Assembly (NCBI GenBank): GCA_964416065.1
Contig: CAYQCL010000019.1
Coordinates: 1-44,270 of the forward strand
Source: Limiplasma sp964416065
GTDB taxonomy: Bacteria > Bacillota > Clostridia > Christensenellales > Aristaeellaceae
Direction: 5' to 3'
Length of the DNA stretch: 44,270 nucleotides
Shown: one piece after another, positions 33,791-41,472 of the stretch
How positions within the stretch are numbered: the first letter of the stretch is position 1
How the letters are laid out: every line of letters begins with the position of its first letter
Translations under genes and position numbers: made by a program
The notes under the pieces: model-generated
Seen by the model: the letters and a program-made list of their open reading frames with translations, nothing else
Databases searched by the model: none
What the model was told of the DNA's origin: nothing

Positions 33791-34235
33791 ATGGCCAGAT
33801 TTATGAAGACTTTGGCATGGATCATTCTCGCTTTATATTTTCTAATTTTGTGCATCGGCTTGCTGAGCTTGCCTCAGGAATCCGCCATTGCGGCTGTCAT
33901 TCCAACTCTCCTGCTCCTGATTTTCGGTTCTCTCACCATGGTTTGGCCTGCTCTATTCCATCGGCGTAATTTTGGAGCGATTGCAAGACAATCGAGAGTC
34001 GCAAAAGGAAATGGTGTCCCTTTTAATGGAACTTCGCGACGCAATCCGCGAGAAGCCTAACGATAAGAAAGATGAACTGACAGAGGAAGGCCTGCCGAAA
34101 CCCGTGGTTGACATCATCCCTGAGATGATTGACGCCCATGCTATCCGCTGTCCTCGATGCGGAACCGAGCTCAGAAGTGAAATTACCCGCTGTTTCTATT
34201 GCGGCGCAGCATTCCGCAGACACGATTCGGATTAA
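33791..34235 (+). pseudogene. Membrane protein with coiled segment and zinc ribbon, split by a frameshift
   Basis: The first frame (from ATG 33791) encodes two hydrophobic helices (LAWIILALYFLILCIGLL and IAAVIPTLLLLIFGSLTMVW). The natural continuation GLLYSIGVILERLQDNRESQ, then a coiled stretch and a C-terminal zinc ribbon (CPRCGTEL, then CFYCGAAF), is in the next frame. The break lies near 33940-33960. Joined, they give about 147 residues, a plausible membrane-anchored zinc-ribbon protein. The first frame alone ends at 34060 with unrelated residues. It may be a true lesion, an assembly indel or a recoding site. A consensus promoter precedes it. Function unknown. Confidence 0.65.
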
Positions 34236-34247
34236 AACCGTTTTTCT

Positions 34248-34276
34248 TTGACAACCCTGGTCCATGTACATATAAT
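34248..34276 (+). promoter_or_regulatory. Consensus SigA promoter for sortase B
   Basis: TTGACA (34248-34253), exactly 17 bases, TATAAT (34271-34276). Transcription should begin near 34283, which rules out the upstream in-frame ATG at 34199 as the sortase start. Confidence 0.9.
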
Positions 34277-34309
34277 ATTAGGAAACCGCCAAAGAAGGAG
34301 CGATGCGCT

Positions 34310-35479
34310 CTGAAACGCCATGAAATCAATCAGCGAATCGGCTATTATCCGACCTCTCCTGAGACGCGCGAGTCTCACAATCAAACGCGAATCCCAGGGC
34401 GGAAAGACACCCGAAGAACCCCGACAAAGATACGAAAGCCTATCCCAAAGTCAGCACGACGGCCGCTCCGCAAACCGGCGCAGGGATTTCCTTACACTCC
34501 GGCAAGCGGCCGGACAGGGCCGCTTGCACAAGGAACCGGCCATGGCCGGTTAATCCCGCTTTTGACCATCGCCTGTGCTGTCGTCTTTGTCGGCTGCGCA
34601 ATCGCGCTTATCAACTACTTCAGCAATCTTGCCATTTCAAAAGAGGCGTCTGAACAGCTCGGCGACATCTATGCGTCCGCGAGAGATACCGTGTCCGAAG
34701 CACCCAGCGTCGCTCCTTCCCCCACACCCTTGACAACCGCCGCACCAGCGTTGCCGCGTCAGGAAGGTCTGCTCCCTACCGCAACGACGCCCCAGCCGAC
34801 GGCAACGGAGCTGTGGCCGCAGGTCTACGCCGATAATCCAAAGCTCAAGGTTACGTCCGTTTTTGACGAACTGCAAAGTCAGAACCGTGATATCATCGCT
34901 TGGCTAAAAATTGAAAATGAGCTGGATGAACCTGTCGTGCAAAGGGACAATACCTATTATCTGACCCATAATGCCCTTGGGCAAACCAGCGTGACCGGCG
35001 CGCTCTTCCTGGATGAGATATGCGATTTGATCCATGTGCCCACCCAAATGATCATATATGGTCATAACATGAAGACAGGCGCCATGTTCGGCATGCTCAA
35101 AAAGTATACAGTCAAGGGATCTTCTTATTATAAGGAGCATGCCTTCATTGATTTTAATACGCTTTATGAAAATGGACGATATGTGATTTTCGCGGTCTGC
35201 GAGGTGGACATCCGTTCGGATCAGCCCTATTATCTTCCCTTTTGGCACTATCAACGCTTTTCCAGTGAGAAGCAGTTTATGGATTATGTTGCATCGGCAC
35301 GCGCATTTTCTCACTATTTCTGCTCGGTGGATGTCGAGCCTGGGGATCGTTTGCTGACACTTTCAACCTGCACCGGTACGGACGACAACAAGCGTCTGAT
35401 CGTCATGGCGCGCAAGCTTCGGGAGAATGAAGATCTTCTGGCACTCAATATGGCCGTGATGAGCACATACGATAAATAA
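34310..35479 (+). CDS. Class B sortase (SrtB family), probable CTG start
   Basis: Sortases are membrane cysteine transpeptidases that join surface proteins to the wall. Read from CTG 34310 the protein has 389 residues. The N-terminal part is very basic, and a membrane helix lies near 80-105 (LIPLLTIACAVVFVGCAIALI). A Pro/Thr linker leads to the class B catalytic domain with H252 (MIIYGHNMKTGAMFG), C354 (LSTCTG) and R362. AAGGAG lies 9 bases before the CTG. The only in-frame ATG upstream (34199) precedes the promoter, and no in-frame ATG, GTG or TTG lies near the ribosome site. No sorting-signal substrate is seen nearby; the surface protein at 25767 has no LPXTG-like end. Confidence 0.88.
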   Translation: MKRHEINQRIGYYPTSPETRESHNQTRIPGRKDTRRTPTKIRKPIPKSARRPLRKPAQGFPYTPASGRTGPLAQGTGHGRLIPLLTIACAVVFVGCAIALINYFSNLAISKEASEQLGDIYASARDTVSEAPSVAPSPTPLTTAAPALPRQEGLLPTATTPQPTATELWPQVYADNPKLKVTSVFDELQSQNRDIIAWLKIENELDEPVVQRDNTYYLTHNALGQTSVTGALFLDEICDLIHVPTQMIIYGHNMKTGAMFGMLKKYTVKGSSYYKEHAFIDFNTLYENGRYVIFAVCEVDIRSDQPYYLPFWHYQRFSSEKQFMDYVASARAFSHYFCSVDVEPGDRLLTLSTCTGTDDNKRLIVMARKLRENEDLLALNMAVMSTYDK

Positions 35480-35530
35480 ATAAGACAAACGGAGTCGGAG
35501 AATACGTCCTCCGGATCTATTCAGACCGGT

Positions 35531-35557
35531 GAAAAAGCTCGCTACGCGATCTTTTTC
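35531..35557 (+). terminator. Hairpin after sortase B
   Basis: GAAAAAG (35531-35537) pairs with CTTTTTC (35551-35557) with an inner TCGC/GCGA stem. It lies about 50 bases after the stop and resembles an intrinsic terminator. Confidence 0.55.
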
Positions 35558-35620
35558 GCCGAAACAGAATTCACCTGCGCCTTCGGCACGGCCGGTGAAT
35601 CCTGCAAGGAAACCGGCAAA

Positions 35621-35690
35621 CCTTACGCTGCAGTGTTTTCCAAGCGAGAGAAGCGCCGTCCTATCTGGGTCGGCGCTATAATGCGCGGCG
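35621..35690. repeat. Intergenic repeat element D
   Basis: CCTTACGCTGCAGTG plus TTTTCCAAGCGAGAG at 35621-35650 matches element C (33260-33289) except for two bases. It continues with AGCGCCGTCCTATCTGGGTCG, a degenerate form of the inner palindrome of C. The stretch from 35691 to 35901 is A/T-richer and I see nothing else in it. Confidence 0.7.
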
Positions 35691-35901
35691 TGCAAAGCGG
35701 CGTTCGCGTTTTGCTAAATCAGCAATCTACCATGTTAAAGTGCAAGAGAACGTGTTCGGGAAATGCATAGGAAAAGCAAGCGAAAAACGTCGTTTGGTCC
35801 TTATAAAAACACCAAAAATACAAAGTCACTAAACCCCTATATTTCGCGGCTTTGGGCGACGAAACGACCGAATCGGACCGAGGACAGGGGACATTTTCCG
35901 C

Positions 35902-35930
35902 TTGACTTCCCCCGCCAACAGGTATACAAT
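35902..35930 (+). promoter_or_regulatory. SigA promoter of the T-box leader
   Basis: TTGACT (35902-35907), 17 bases, TACAAT (35925-35930). Transcription would begin near 35937, at the 5' edge of the T-box stem I. Confidence 0.75.
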
Positions 35931-35936
35931 GCAACT

Positions 35937-36200
35937 CAAGAAAGGCATTGACGGGGAGACGTGGCCGTGTTCCCCCTTCCAAAGAGAGCTTCCGGCAGCT
36001 GAAAAGGAAGCGGAAGGGTTCGGTGAATTCCTCCCCAGAGTCGTCCGGCTGAAAGAAAACAGTAGGTCGGACCGGTACGGGCCGTTACCCTGGGAGCAGC
36101 TTTCTGTTCGCTGAGGCCGTTTTTTTGGCAGTCAGAGGTGGTACCGCGTTAGCACGCCCTCTTCCATCGCATATTGCGTTTGGGAAGAGGTATTTTTTTA
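35937..36200 (+). ncRNA. T-box riboswitch leader, apparent specifier UUC (Phe)
   Basis: The conserved T-box antiterminator AGAGGTGGTACCGCG lies at 36134-36148. The terminator is CCCTCTTCC (36157-36165) with GGGAAGAGG (36182-36190), followed by TATTTTTTTA. In stem I, AGAGAGC (35983-35989) and GCTGAAA (35998-36004) mark the upper part. GGGG (35953-35956) pairs with CCCC (36033-36036) below the specifier loop, whose 3' strand reads UGAAUUCCU. The codon after GAA is UUC at 36028-36030. The bulge UGGU (36139-36142) requires a tRNA with discriminator A73. Both fit tRNA-Phe; bacterial tRNA-Trp normally has G73. The fold is drawn by hand. Confidence 0.88.
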
Positions 36201-36262
36201 TCGCTTCATTCGGGTCATTCCCGTTTGAAAATACATTTCCTAAAATTCAGGAGGAAAGAACC

Positions 36263-37216
36263 ATGAAAAAGATCGTTTCTATCCTTTTGGTGGCCATGAT
36301 GATCCTGTGCGCCACGGCGGCCGTCGCCGAGGGTGAGACCTATAAGGTCGGCATCTGCCAGTACATTACGCATGACGCGTTGGATCTTGCGACTCAGGGC
36401 TTCATGGACGCTCTGACCGAGGCGCTGGGTGACGCCGTCACCTTCGATCTGCAAAACGCCGCCGGCGATTCCAACACCTGTTCCACCATCGCCAACGCCT
36501 TCGTGGCCGACAGCGTCGATCTCATTCTGGCCAACGCGACGCCTTCCCTCCAGGCCGCTGCCGCCGCGACGGCCGACATTCCGATCTTGGGCACCGCCGT
36601 TACTGAGTATGGCGTTGCTCTGGGTATCAACGACTTCAACGGCACTGTAGGCGGCAACATCTCCGGCACCTCTGACTGCGCACCCCTTGATCAGCAGGCT
36701 GCGATGATTCAGGAACTGTTCCCTGAGGCCAAGACCGTCGGTCTGCTTTACTGTTCTGCCGAAGCCAACAGCCAGTATCAGGTTGATACAGTGAAGGGCT
36801 ACCTGGAAGAGATGGGCTATAGCTGCACCCTCTATCCCTTCGCCGACAGCAACGACATCGCTGCCGTCACCCAGACTGCTACGGACGCCTCTGATGTGAT
36901 CTATGTACCTACCGACAATACAGCCGCCGCCAACACCGGCATTGTGGATAACATTTGCCGTCCTGCGGGCGTTCCTATCGTGACCGGTGAAGAGAGCATG
37001 GCGAAGGGCTGCGGCGTCGCGACCCTCTCCATCAGCTACTATGATCTGGGCGTGACTACCGGCAAACTAGCCGCGAAGATTTTGACCGGCGAGGCCGACA
37101 TCTCCACCACCCCCATCGCTTATGCCGAGAACTTCACCCCCGAATACAACCCCGTTATCTGCGAGGAACTGGAGATCGCCGTTCCCGAGAGCTACACGGC
37201 CCTCGATGTAGAATAA
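36263..37216 (+). CDS. ABC transporter substrate-binding protein, TrpX-like
   Basis: This is an extracellular binding protein, 317 residues, of the ABC-sub-bind/TrpX family. A signal peptide MKKIVSILLVAMMILCATAA leads to a VAEGE cleavage site; the Cys inside has no proper lipobox. The family pattern follows: KVGICQYITHDALDLATQGFMDAL (split here), FVADSVDLILANATPSLQAA, VGLLYCSAEANSQYQVD and DVIYVPTDNTAAANTG. AGGAGG precedes the ATG by 8 bases. The family is annotated for tryptophan or other aromatic amino acids, and here the T-box upstream points to phenylalanine, by inference. Permease and ATPase genes follow. Confidence 0.9.
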   Translation: MKKIVSILLVAMMILCATAAVAEGETYKVGICQYITHDALDLATQGFMDALTEALGDAVTFDLQNAAGDSNTCSTIANAFVADSVDLILANATPSLQAAAAATADIPILGTAVTEYGVALGINDFNGTVGGNISGTSDCAPLDQQAAMIQELFPEAKTVGLLYCSAEANSQYQVDTVKGYLEEMGYSCTLYPFADSNDIAAVTQTATDASDVIYVPTDNTAAANTGIVDNICRPAGVPIVTGEESMAKGCGVATLSISYYDLGVTTGKLAAKILTGEADISTTPIAYAENFTPEYNPVICEELEIAVPESYTALDVE

Positions 37217-37332
37217 TCTCCGTGGGCTTCTAAAAATCTGTGGGAAAAGGGACTTCCTTTTCCCACGTTTTTTCAATGGCAAAGACATTGGCAACGGACA
37301 TCCGTCCGTGCCTGTAATTGGGGGAAAACACA

Positions 37333-38274
37333 TTGACGAGCTTTCTTAATGCGTTGCCTGGCGCTATCTCCCAGGGCCTTATCTGGGGCATCATGGCGAT
37401 TGGCGTCTACATCACCTACAAGCTCCTGGATATCGCTGATCTGACGGTGGACGGCTCCTTCTGCACGGGCGGCGCCGTTGGAGTGATGCTGATTGCCTCG
37501 GGCCACAACATTTGGGTGTCCCTTCTGGCAGCCCTTGCCATAGGGATGCTGACCGGTATGGTGACGGGCCTTCTGCATACCGTCTGCGGTATTCCGGCGA
37601 TTCTTTCGGGTATTCTGTCTCAGCTGGGCCTTTGGTCGATCAACCTCGCCATCATGGGCATGAAGGCAAATCAATCCCTAAACGTCAACAAATACTCTCT
37701 GCTCGTTTCCCTGCGCTATTTGCAAGACGTCAACAAGGGGACGCGGGCCTTTTGGTATCATCCTATTTTTGTGGTTGGTGTCTTCACGATCGTCATCATC
37801 GCCATCTTGTATTGGTTCTTTGGCACGGAGCTTGGATGTTCCCTTCGCGCCACAGGCTCCAATCCTAACATGGCTCGGGCACAGGGCATTAATACCAATT
37901 TCAACAAGGTACTAGGCCTAATGCTCTCCAACGGCCTCGTCGCGCTTTCCGGCGCGCTTCTCGCGCAATATCAGAGCTTCGCGGATATCAACATGGGACG
38001 CGGCGCGATCGTCATCGGTCTGGCCGCCGTCATCATCGGAGAGGTCATGTTCAGTCATATCTTCCGCAATTTCGGTTTCAAGCTTCTGGCCGTGTCGCTG
38101 GGGTCAATCATTTACTACATTGTCATCCAGGCCGTGGTCAGCTTAAGTGGCATCAACTCCAACTATCTTAAGCTGCTTACTGCGATCATCGTTGCGATCT
38201 TCCTTGCGGTACCGTATTGGAAGGGACGCTATTTTGCAAAGCCCGTGAAGAAGGGAGAAACGACCCATGCTTGA
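37333..38274 (+). CDS. ABC transporter permease, TrpY-like
   Basis: This is the membrane subunit of the same importer, 313 residues with about eight hydrophobic segments (for example GLIWGIMAIGVYITYKLLDI, ALAIGMLTGMVTGLLHTV, FVVGVFTIVIIAILYWFFG). The conserved ATGSNPNMARAQGINTNFNK loop is typical of the BPD_transp_2 (branched-chain-like) permease fold. The start is a TTG at 37333 with GGGGG 8 bases upstream; a TTG at 37318 is the alternative. It overlaps the ATPase gene by eight bases. Confidence 0.9.
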   Translation: MTSFLNALPGAISQGLIWGIMAIGVYITYKLLDIADLTVDGSFCTGGAVGVMLIASGHNIWVSLLAALAIGMLTGMVTGLLHTVCGIPAILSGILSQLGLWSINLAIMGMKANQSLNVNKYSLLVSLRYLQDVNKGTRAFWYHPIFVVGVFTIVIIAILYWFFGTELGCSLRATGSNPNMARAQGINTNFNKVLGLMLSNGLVALSGALLAQYQSFADINMGRGAIVIGLAAVIIGEVMFSHIFRNFGFKLLAVSLGSIIYYIVIQAVVSLSGINSNYLKLLTAIIVAIFLAVPYWKGRYFAKPVKKGETTHA

Positions 38275-39061
38275 AATCAAGAATATCTCCAAAACCTTCA
38301 ATCCGGGCACGGTCAATGAAAAAGCCGCCCTTGACAATGTCTCCCTTTCCTTAAATGACGGCGATTTCATCACGGTGATCGGCGGCAACGGCGCGGGCAA
38401 GTCCACGCTGCTCAACGCCGTCGCGGGCACCTGGCTGGTGGACGAGGGGAGCATCTCCATCGACGGCGTGAATGTGACGAAGCTTTCCGAGCACAAGCGC
38501 GCGAAATTCATCGGCCGCGTCTTTCAGGATCCGATGATGGGCACCGCCGCCACCATGCAGATCGACGAAAACTTGGCCCTGGCCATGCGCCGAGGCAAGC
38601 CGCGCACCCTTCGCAGCGGCATCACGCCGTCCGAGCGTGAAAGCTATAAGGAGCTTCTCAAGGAGCTGGATCTCGGCCTCGAGGATCGCCTGACTGCCAA
38701 GGTCGGCTTGCTTTCCGGCGGCCAGCGTCAGGCGCTGACGCTTCTGATGGCCACGCTGCAAAAGCCGAAGCTTCTGCTGCTGGACGAGCATACCGCCGCT
38801 CTCGATCCCAAGACGGCCGCCAAGGTGCTGGATGCGACCGAGCGCATCGTTACGCGCGACCACCTGACCACAATGATGATCACGCATAACATGCGCGACG
38901 CCATCGCCCACGGTGACCGTCTCATCATGATGTATGAGGGTCAGATCGCGGTCGATGTATCCGGCGAGGAAAAGAAGCGTCTCACTGTTGAGGATTTGCT
39001 CCAAATGTTTGAAAAGGCCAGCGGCCAAAGCATCGCAAGCGACCGGATGCTGCTGGGATAA
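38267..39061 (+). CDS. ABC transporter ATP-binding protein, TrpZ-like
   Basis: This ATPase energises the importer, 264 residues. Walker A is GGNGAGKST at about 38-46, the signature is LSGGQRQALTLLMA, and Walker B is KLLLLDEHTAALDP. The His loop is MMITHNMRDA. It is the last gene of the T-box-controlled operon and is followed by a strong terminator at 39112-39153. Substrate assignment follows from the operon. Confidence 0.93.
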   Translation: MLEIKNISKTFNPGTVNEKAALDNVSLSLNDGDFITVIGGNGAGKSTLLNAVAGTWLVDEGSISIDGVNVTKLSEHKRAKFIGRVFQDPMMGTAATMQIDENLALAMRRGKPRTLRSGITPSERESYKELLKELDLGLEDRLTAKVGLLSGGQRQALTLLMATLQKPKLLLLDEHTAALDPKTAAKVLDATERIVTRDHLTTMMITHNMRDAIAHGDRLIMMYEGQIAVDVSGEEKKRLTVEDLLQMFEKASGQSIASDRMLLG

Positions 39062-39111
39062 GCCGTTTTCGCGTGAGGGCCTGAAGGCCCTTCAACAAAA
39101 GTCACGCATAA

Positions 39112-39156
39112 AAAATCCGCTTTCAAGCATTGCATTGCTTGAAAGCGGATTTTGTG
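39112..39156. terminator. Bidirectional intrinsic terminator
   Basis: Perfect 18-bp arms (39112-39129 and 39136-39153) with a six-base loop; A-run before and T-run after. It lies between the transporter operon and the convergent HAM1-like/pyrG run. Confidence 0.9.
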
Positions 39157-39201
39157 TTTCATGGTTTATTCAGATAGGGTTTCCCACCACCGAACATCCG
39201 C

Positions 39202-39819
39202 TCATCCCCGTTTTTTCAGCCAGCGCTCAAAAAAGAGACGAAAGCCCTCCATGGCGTAAAATCTTTTGCCGCATTCGTCGCTTAGCTGCATATAGGGCGT
39301 GCCGTCGGGCAGGCGCACGCTCAGCGCATCCAGCGGAAAGCCCTTCAAATACCCCGCATATGGTTTTTCAACGATTCCAAACGGCTCGCTGAAGAGCGCT
39401 TCGTCCATGCTGCTGATTTCCTCGCCCTCCCCTGTCACCAGGCAGATCGCGTTGCGATATTGAGCTCGCAGGCCACCATATTTCCGTGCCAGACCGCCGT
39501 AATAGTCGATCATTTCCTCATCGTTCAATATGCGCCCCCGTACACGGCGCACATGCACGCCCGGCTGAAGCGCCTCCGGCAGCCCCTCAAAATACAGCCC
39601 GCTGTCGCAGCTGAAAACCGGCTCATGCAGCGCTCCATAATAGGCCCGCGCCTTGATGACAGCATTCTCCAACAGATCGGAGCCCGCCTCGTCAAAGGAA
39701 ACCTCCGGCGCCCGCTCAAGCTCATGCAGGCCGACAATCTCAAGCGGCAGTCCCGCTACGCAATCGCGCATGATCTTGAGCTTCGCCTCGTTGGTCGTGC
39801 CATAGATCAAACGCGTCAT
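39202..39819 (-). CDS. Non-canonical purine NTP pyrophosphatase, HAM1/RdgB-like
   Basis: Enzymes of this family remove ITP, dITP and XTP from the nucleotide pool. The product has 205 residues. The N-terminal substrate loop is GTTNEAKLK (about 7-15) and the metal region is FSCDSGLYFEGLPEALQPGVH, a variant of the usual DSGL...G.PG. It ends with the expected FPLDALS and QLSDECGKRFYA regions. The start overlaps the pyrG stop by four bases, so nucleotide-pool cleaning and CTP synthesis are co-expressed. The variant sequence leaves the exact substrate uncertain. Confidence 0.87.
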   Translation of the reverse strand: MTRLIYGTTNEAKLKIMRDCVAGLPLEIVGLHELERAPEVSFDEAGSDLLENAVIKARAYYGALHEPVFSCDSGLYFEGLPEALQPGVHVRRVRGRILNDEEMIDYYGGLARKYGGLRAQYRNAICLVTGEGEEISSMDEALFSEPFGIVEKPYAGYLKGFPLDALSVRLPDGTPYMQLSDECGKRFYAMEGFRLFFERWLKKRG

Positions 39820-41435
39820 TCGTCCTCCGCCGTGTCACGATGCCTGAGCGCGGCCCCGACAAACTCGCGGAACAGCGGATGCGGACGGTTGGGACGGCTC
39901 TTGAGCTCAGGATGGAACTGAACCGCCACGAAGAACGGATGGCTCGGAATCTCGACGATTTCGGCCAGGTTGCGGTCGGGGTTGCGGCCGGCGATAATCA
40001 TTCCGCCCGCCGTAAAGCGATCCAGAAAATCGTTATTAAATTCATAGCGATGACGATGGCGCTCCCAGATGTCGGAGGTGCCATAAGCCTTCTCGCTGAT
40101 GGTCCCGGGGGCGATCAGGCAGCGGTATTTGCCAAGGCGCATCGTGCCGCCCAGGTTTCCAAGATCCTGATCCTCCATCAGATCGATTACGGGATAAGTG
40201 GTGTAAGGATCGACCTCGGTGGTATTCGCGTCCCTGAGATCCAGCACATGGCGCGCGAACTCAATCACCGCCATCTGCATGCCCAGACACAGGCCGAGAA
40301 ATGGGATTCCGTTTTCGCGAGCGTATTGAATCGCCGCGATCTTCCCCTCCAGGCCGCGCGAGCCAAAGCCGCCAGGGACGATAATGCCGTCCGTTCCCGC
40401 GACCATCTCCCCCACGTTCTCCGCCGTGATATCCTGCGCGGGAACCCACTTGATGCGAACCTTCACACCATGGAAGATGCCGCCGTGTGTCAATGCCTCA
40501 ACCACGCTCAAATAAGCGTCCGGCAGCTCAACATACTTGCCAACCAGCGCGACCGTGACGCTCTCGGTGCTGTTGAGTTGGCGTTCCACCATGCTGGTCC
40601 ACTCAGTCAGGTCGCAATTCGGCGCGTCGATGCCAAGGAGCTTAACGACCTGCTCATCCAGCTTTTCGCGGTGCAGAAGCAATGGCACCTCGTACAGGCT
40701 GCGCGCGTTCAGGTTTTGGAAAACGCGCTCCACCGGCAGGTTGCAGAACATGCCAATCTTGGCGCGAATCTCATAGGGCAGCTCATGATCCGCGCGGCAG
40801 ATAAGGATATCCGGCGCGATGCCAATGCTGCAAAGCTCCCGAACGCTGTGCTGCGTCGGCTTGGTCTTCAGTTCGCCGGCGGCGTTGAGGTACGGCACCA
40901 GCGTCACATGGATATACAGGCAATTCTCGCGCCCGACCTCCGCGCGCATCTGTCGAATGGCCTCCAAAAAGGGAAGGCTCTCGATATCGCCCACCGTGCC
41001 GCCGATCTCGGTGATGACCACGTCCGGCGCGTCCTCCGAGCGGGAGGTAGCAAGGATATTCTTTTTGATCTCGTTCGTGATATGCGGGATCACCTGAATC
41101 GTGGCGCCAAGGTATTCGCCGCGGCGCTCGCGGTCAATGACCGTCTTGTAAACGCGTCCGCTCGTCACATTGCTGGCCTGCGTCAGGCTTTCGTCGATGA
41201 AGCGTTCATAATGTCCCAGATCAAGATCGGTTTCCGCGCCGTCGTCCGTCACAAAAACCTCGCCATGCTGGTAGGGGTTCATGGTGCCCGGGTCAACGTT
41301 GATGTAAGGGTCGAATTTCTGAATCGACACCTTGAGTCCTCTGCACTTGAGCAGCCGTCCCAAGGAGGCCGCAGTAATGCCCTTGCCAAGCGAGGATACG
41401 ACGCCGCCGGTAACGAAAATGAATTTTGTGTTCAT
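39816..41435 (-). CDS. pyrG: CTP synthase PyrG
   Basis: PyrG converts UTP to CTP using ATP and glutamine nitrogen. It has 539 residues, the usual length. The N-terminal synthetase domain starts FIFVTGGVVSSLGKGI, with QKFDPYINVDPGTMNPYQHGEV after it. The C-terminal class I glutaminase domain has the catalytic Cys in FLGLCLGMQMAVIEFAR and the His/Glu pair in VAVQFHPELKS. The ATG at 41435 follows GGTGGAGG. It lies 37 bases after the DUF1846 gene and overlaps the HAM1-like gene. Confidence 0.98.
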   Translation of the reverse strand: MNTKFIFVTGGVVSSLGKGITAASLGRLLKCRGLKVSIQKFDPYINVDPGTMNPYQHGEVFVTDDGAETDLDLGHYERFIDESLTQASNVTSGRVYKTVIDRERRGEYLGATIQVIPHITNEIKKNILATSRSEDAPDVVITEIGGTVGDIESLPFLEAIRQMRAEVGRENCLYIHVTLVPYLNAAGELKTKPTQHSVRELCSIGIAPDILICRADHELPYEIRAKIGMFCNLPVERVFQNLNARSLYEVPLLLHREKLDEQVVKLLGIDAPNCDLTEWTSMVERQLNSTESVTVALVGKYVELPDAYLSVVEALTHGGIFHGVKVRIKWVPAQDITAENVGEMVAGTDGIIVPGGFGSRGLEGKIAAIQYARENGIPFLGLCLGMQMAVIEFARHVLDLRDANTTEVDPYTTYPVIDLMEDQDLGNLGGTMRLGKYRCLIAPGTISEKAYGTSDIWERHRHRYEFNNDFLDRFTAGGMIIAGRNPDRNLAEIVEIPSHPFFVAVQFHPELKSRPNRPHPLFREFVGAALRHRDTAEDE

Positions 41436-41472
41436 AAGCCCTCCACCTTTCTGCTTCACCGCTTGCCAGCCG

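Noticed and set aside
34199..34309. Sortase starting at the ATG at 34199
   Set aside because: This ATG lies upstream of a perfect promoter and inside the zinc-ribbon codons of the previous gene, with no ribosome site.
34320..34553. A 77-codon plus-strand frame overlapping the sortase N-terminus
   Set aside because: It has no own ribosome site, ends before the membrane helix and resembles no family. It matters only as a possible frameshift partner for the sortase start.
35961..35963. TGG in the 5' strand of T-box stem I as a Trp specifier
   Set aside because: It is on the wrong side of the specifier loop. The specifier must be in the 3' strand after the GAA motif, and the UGGU bulge does not fit tRNA-Trp G73.
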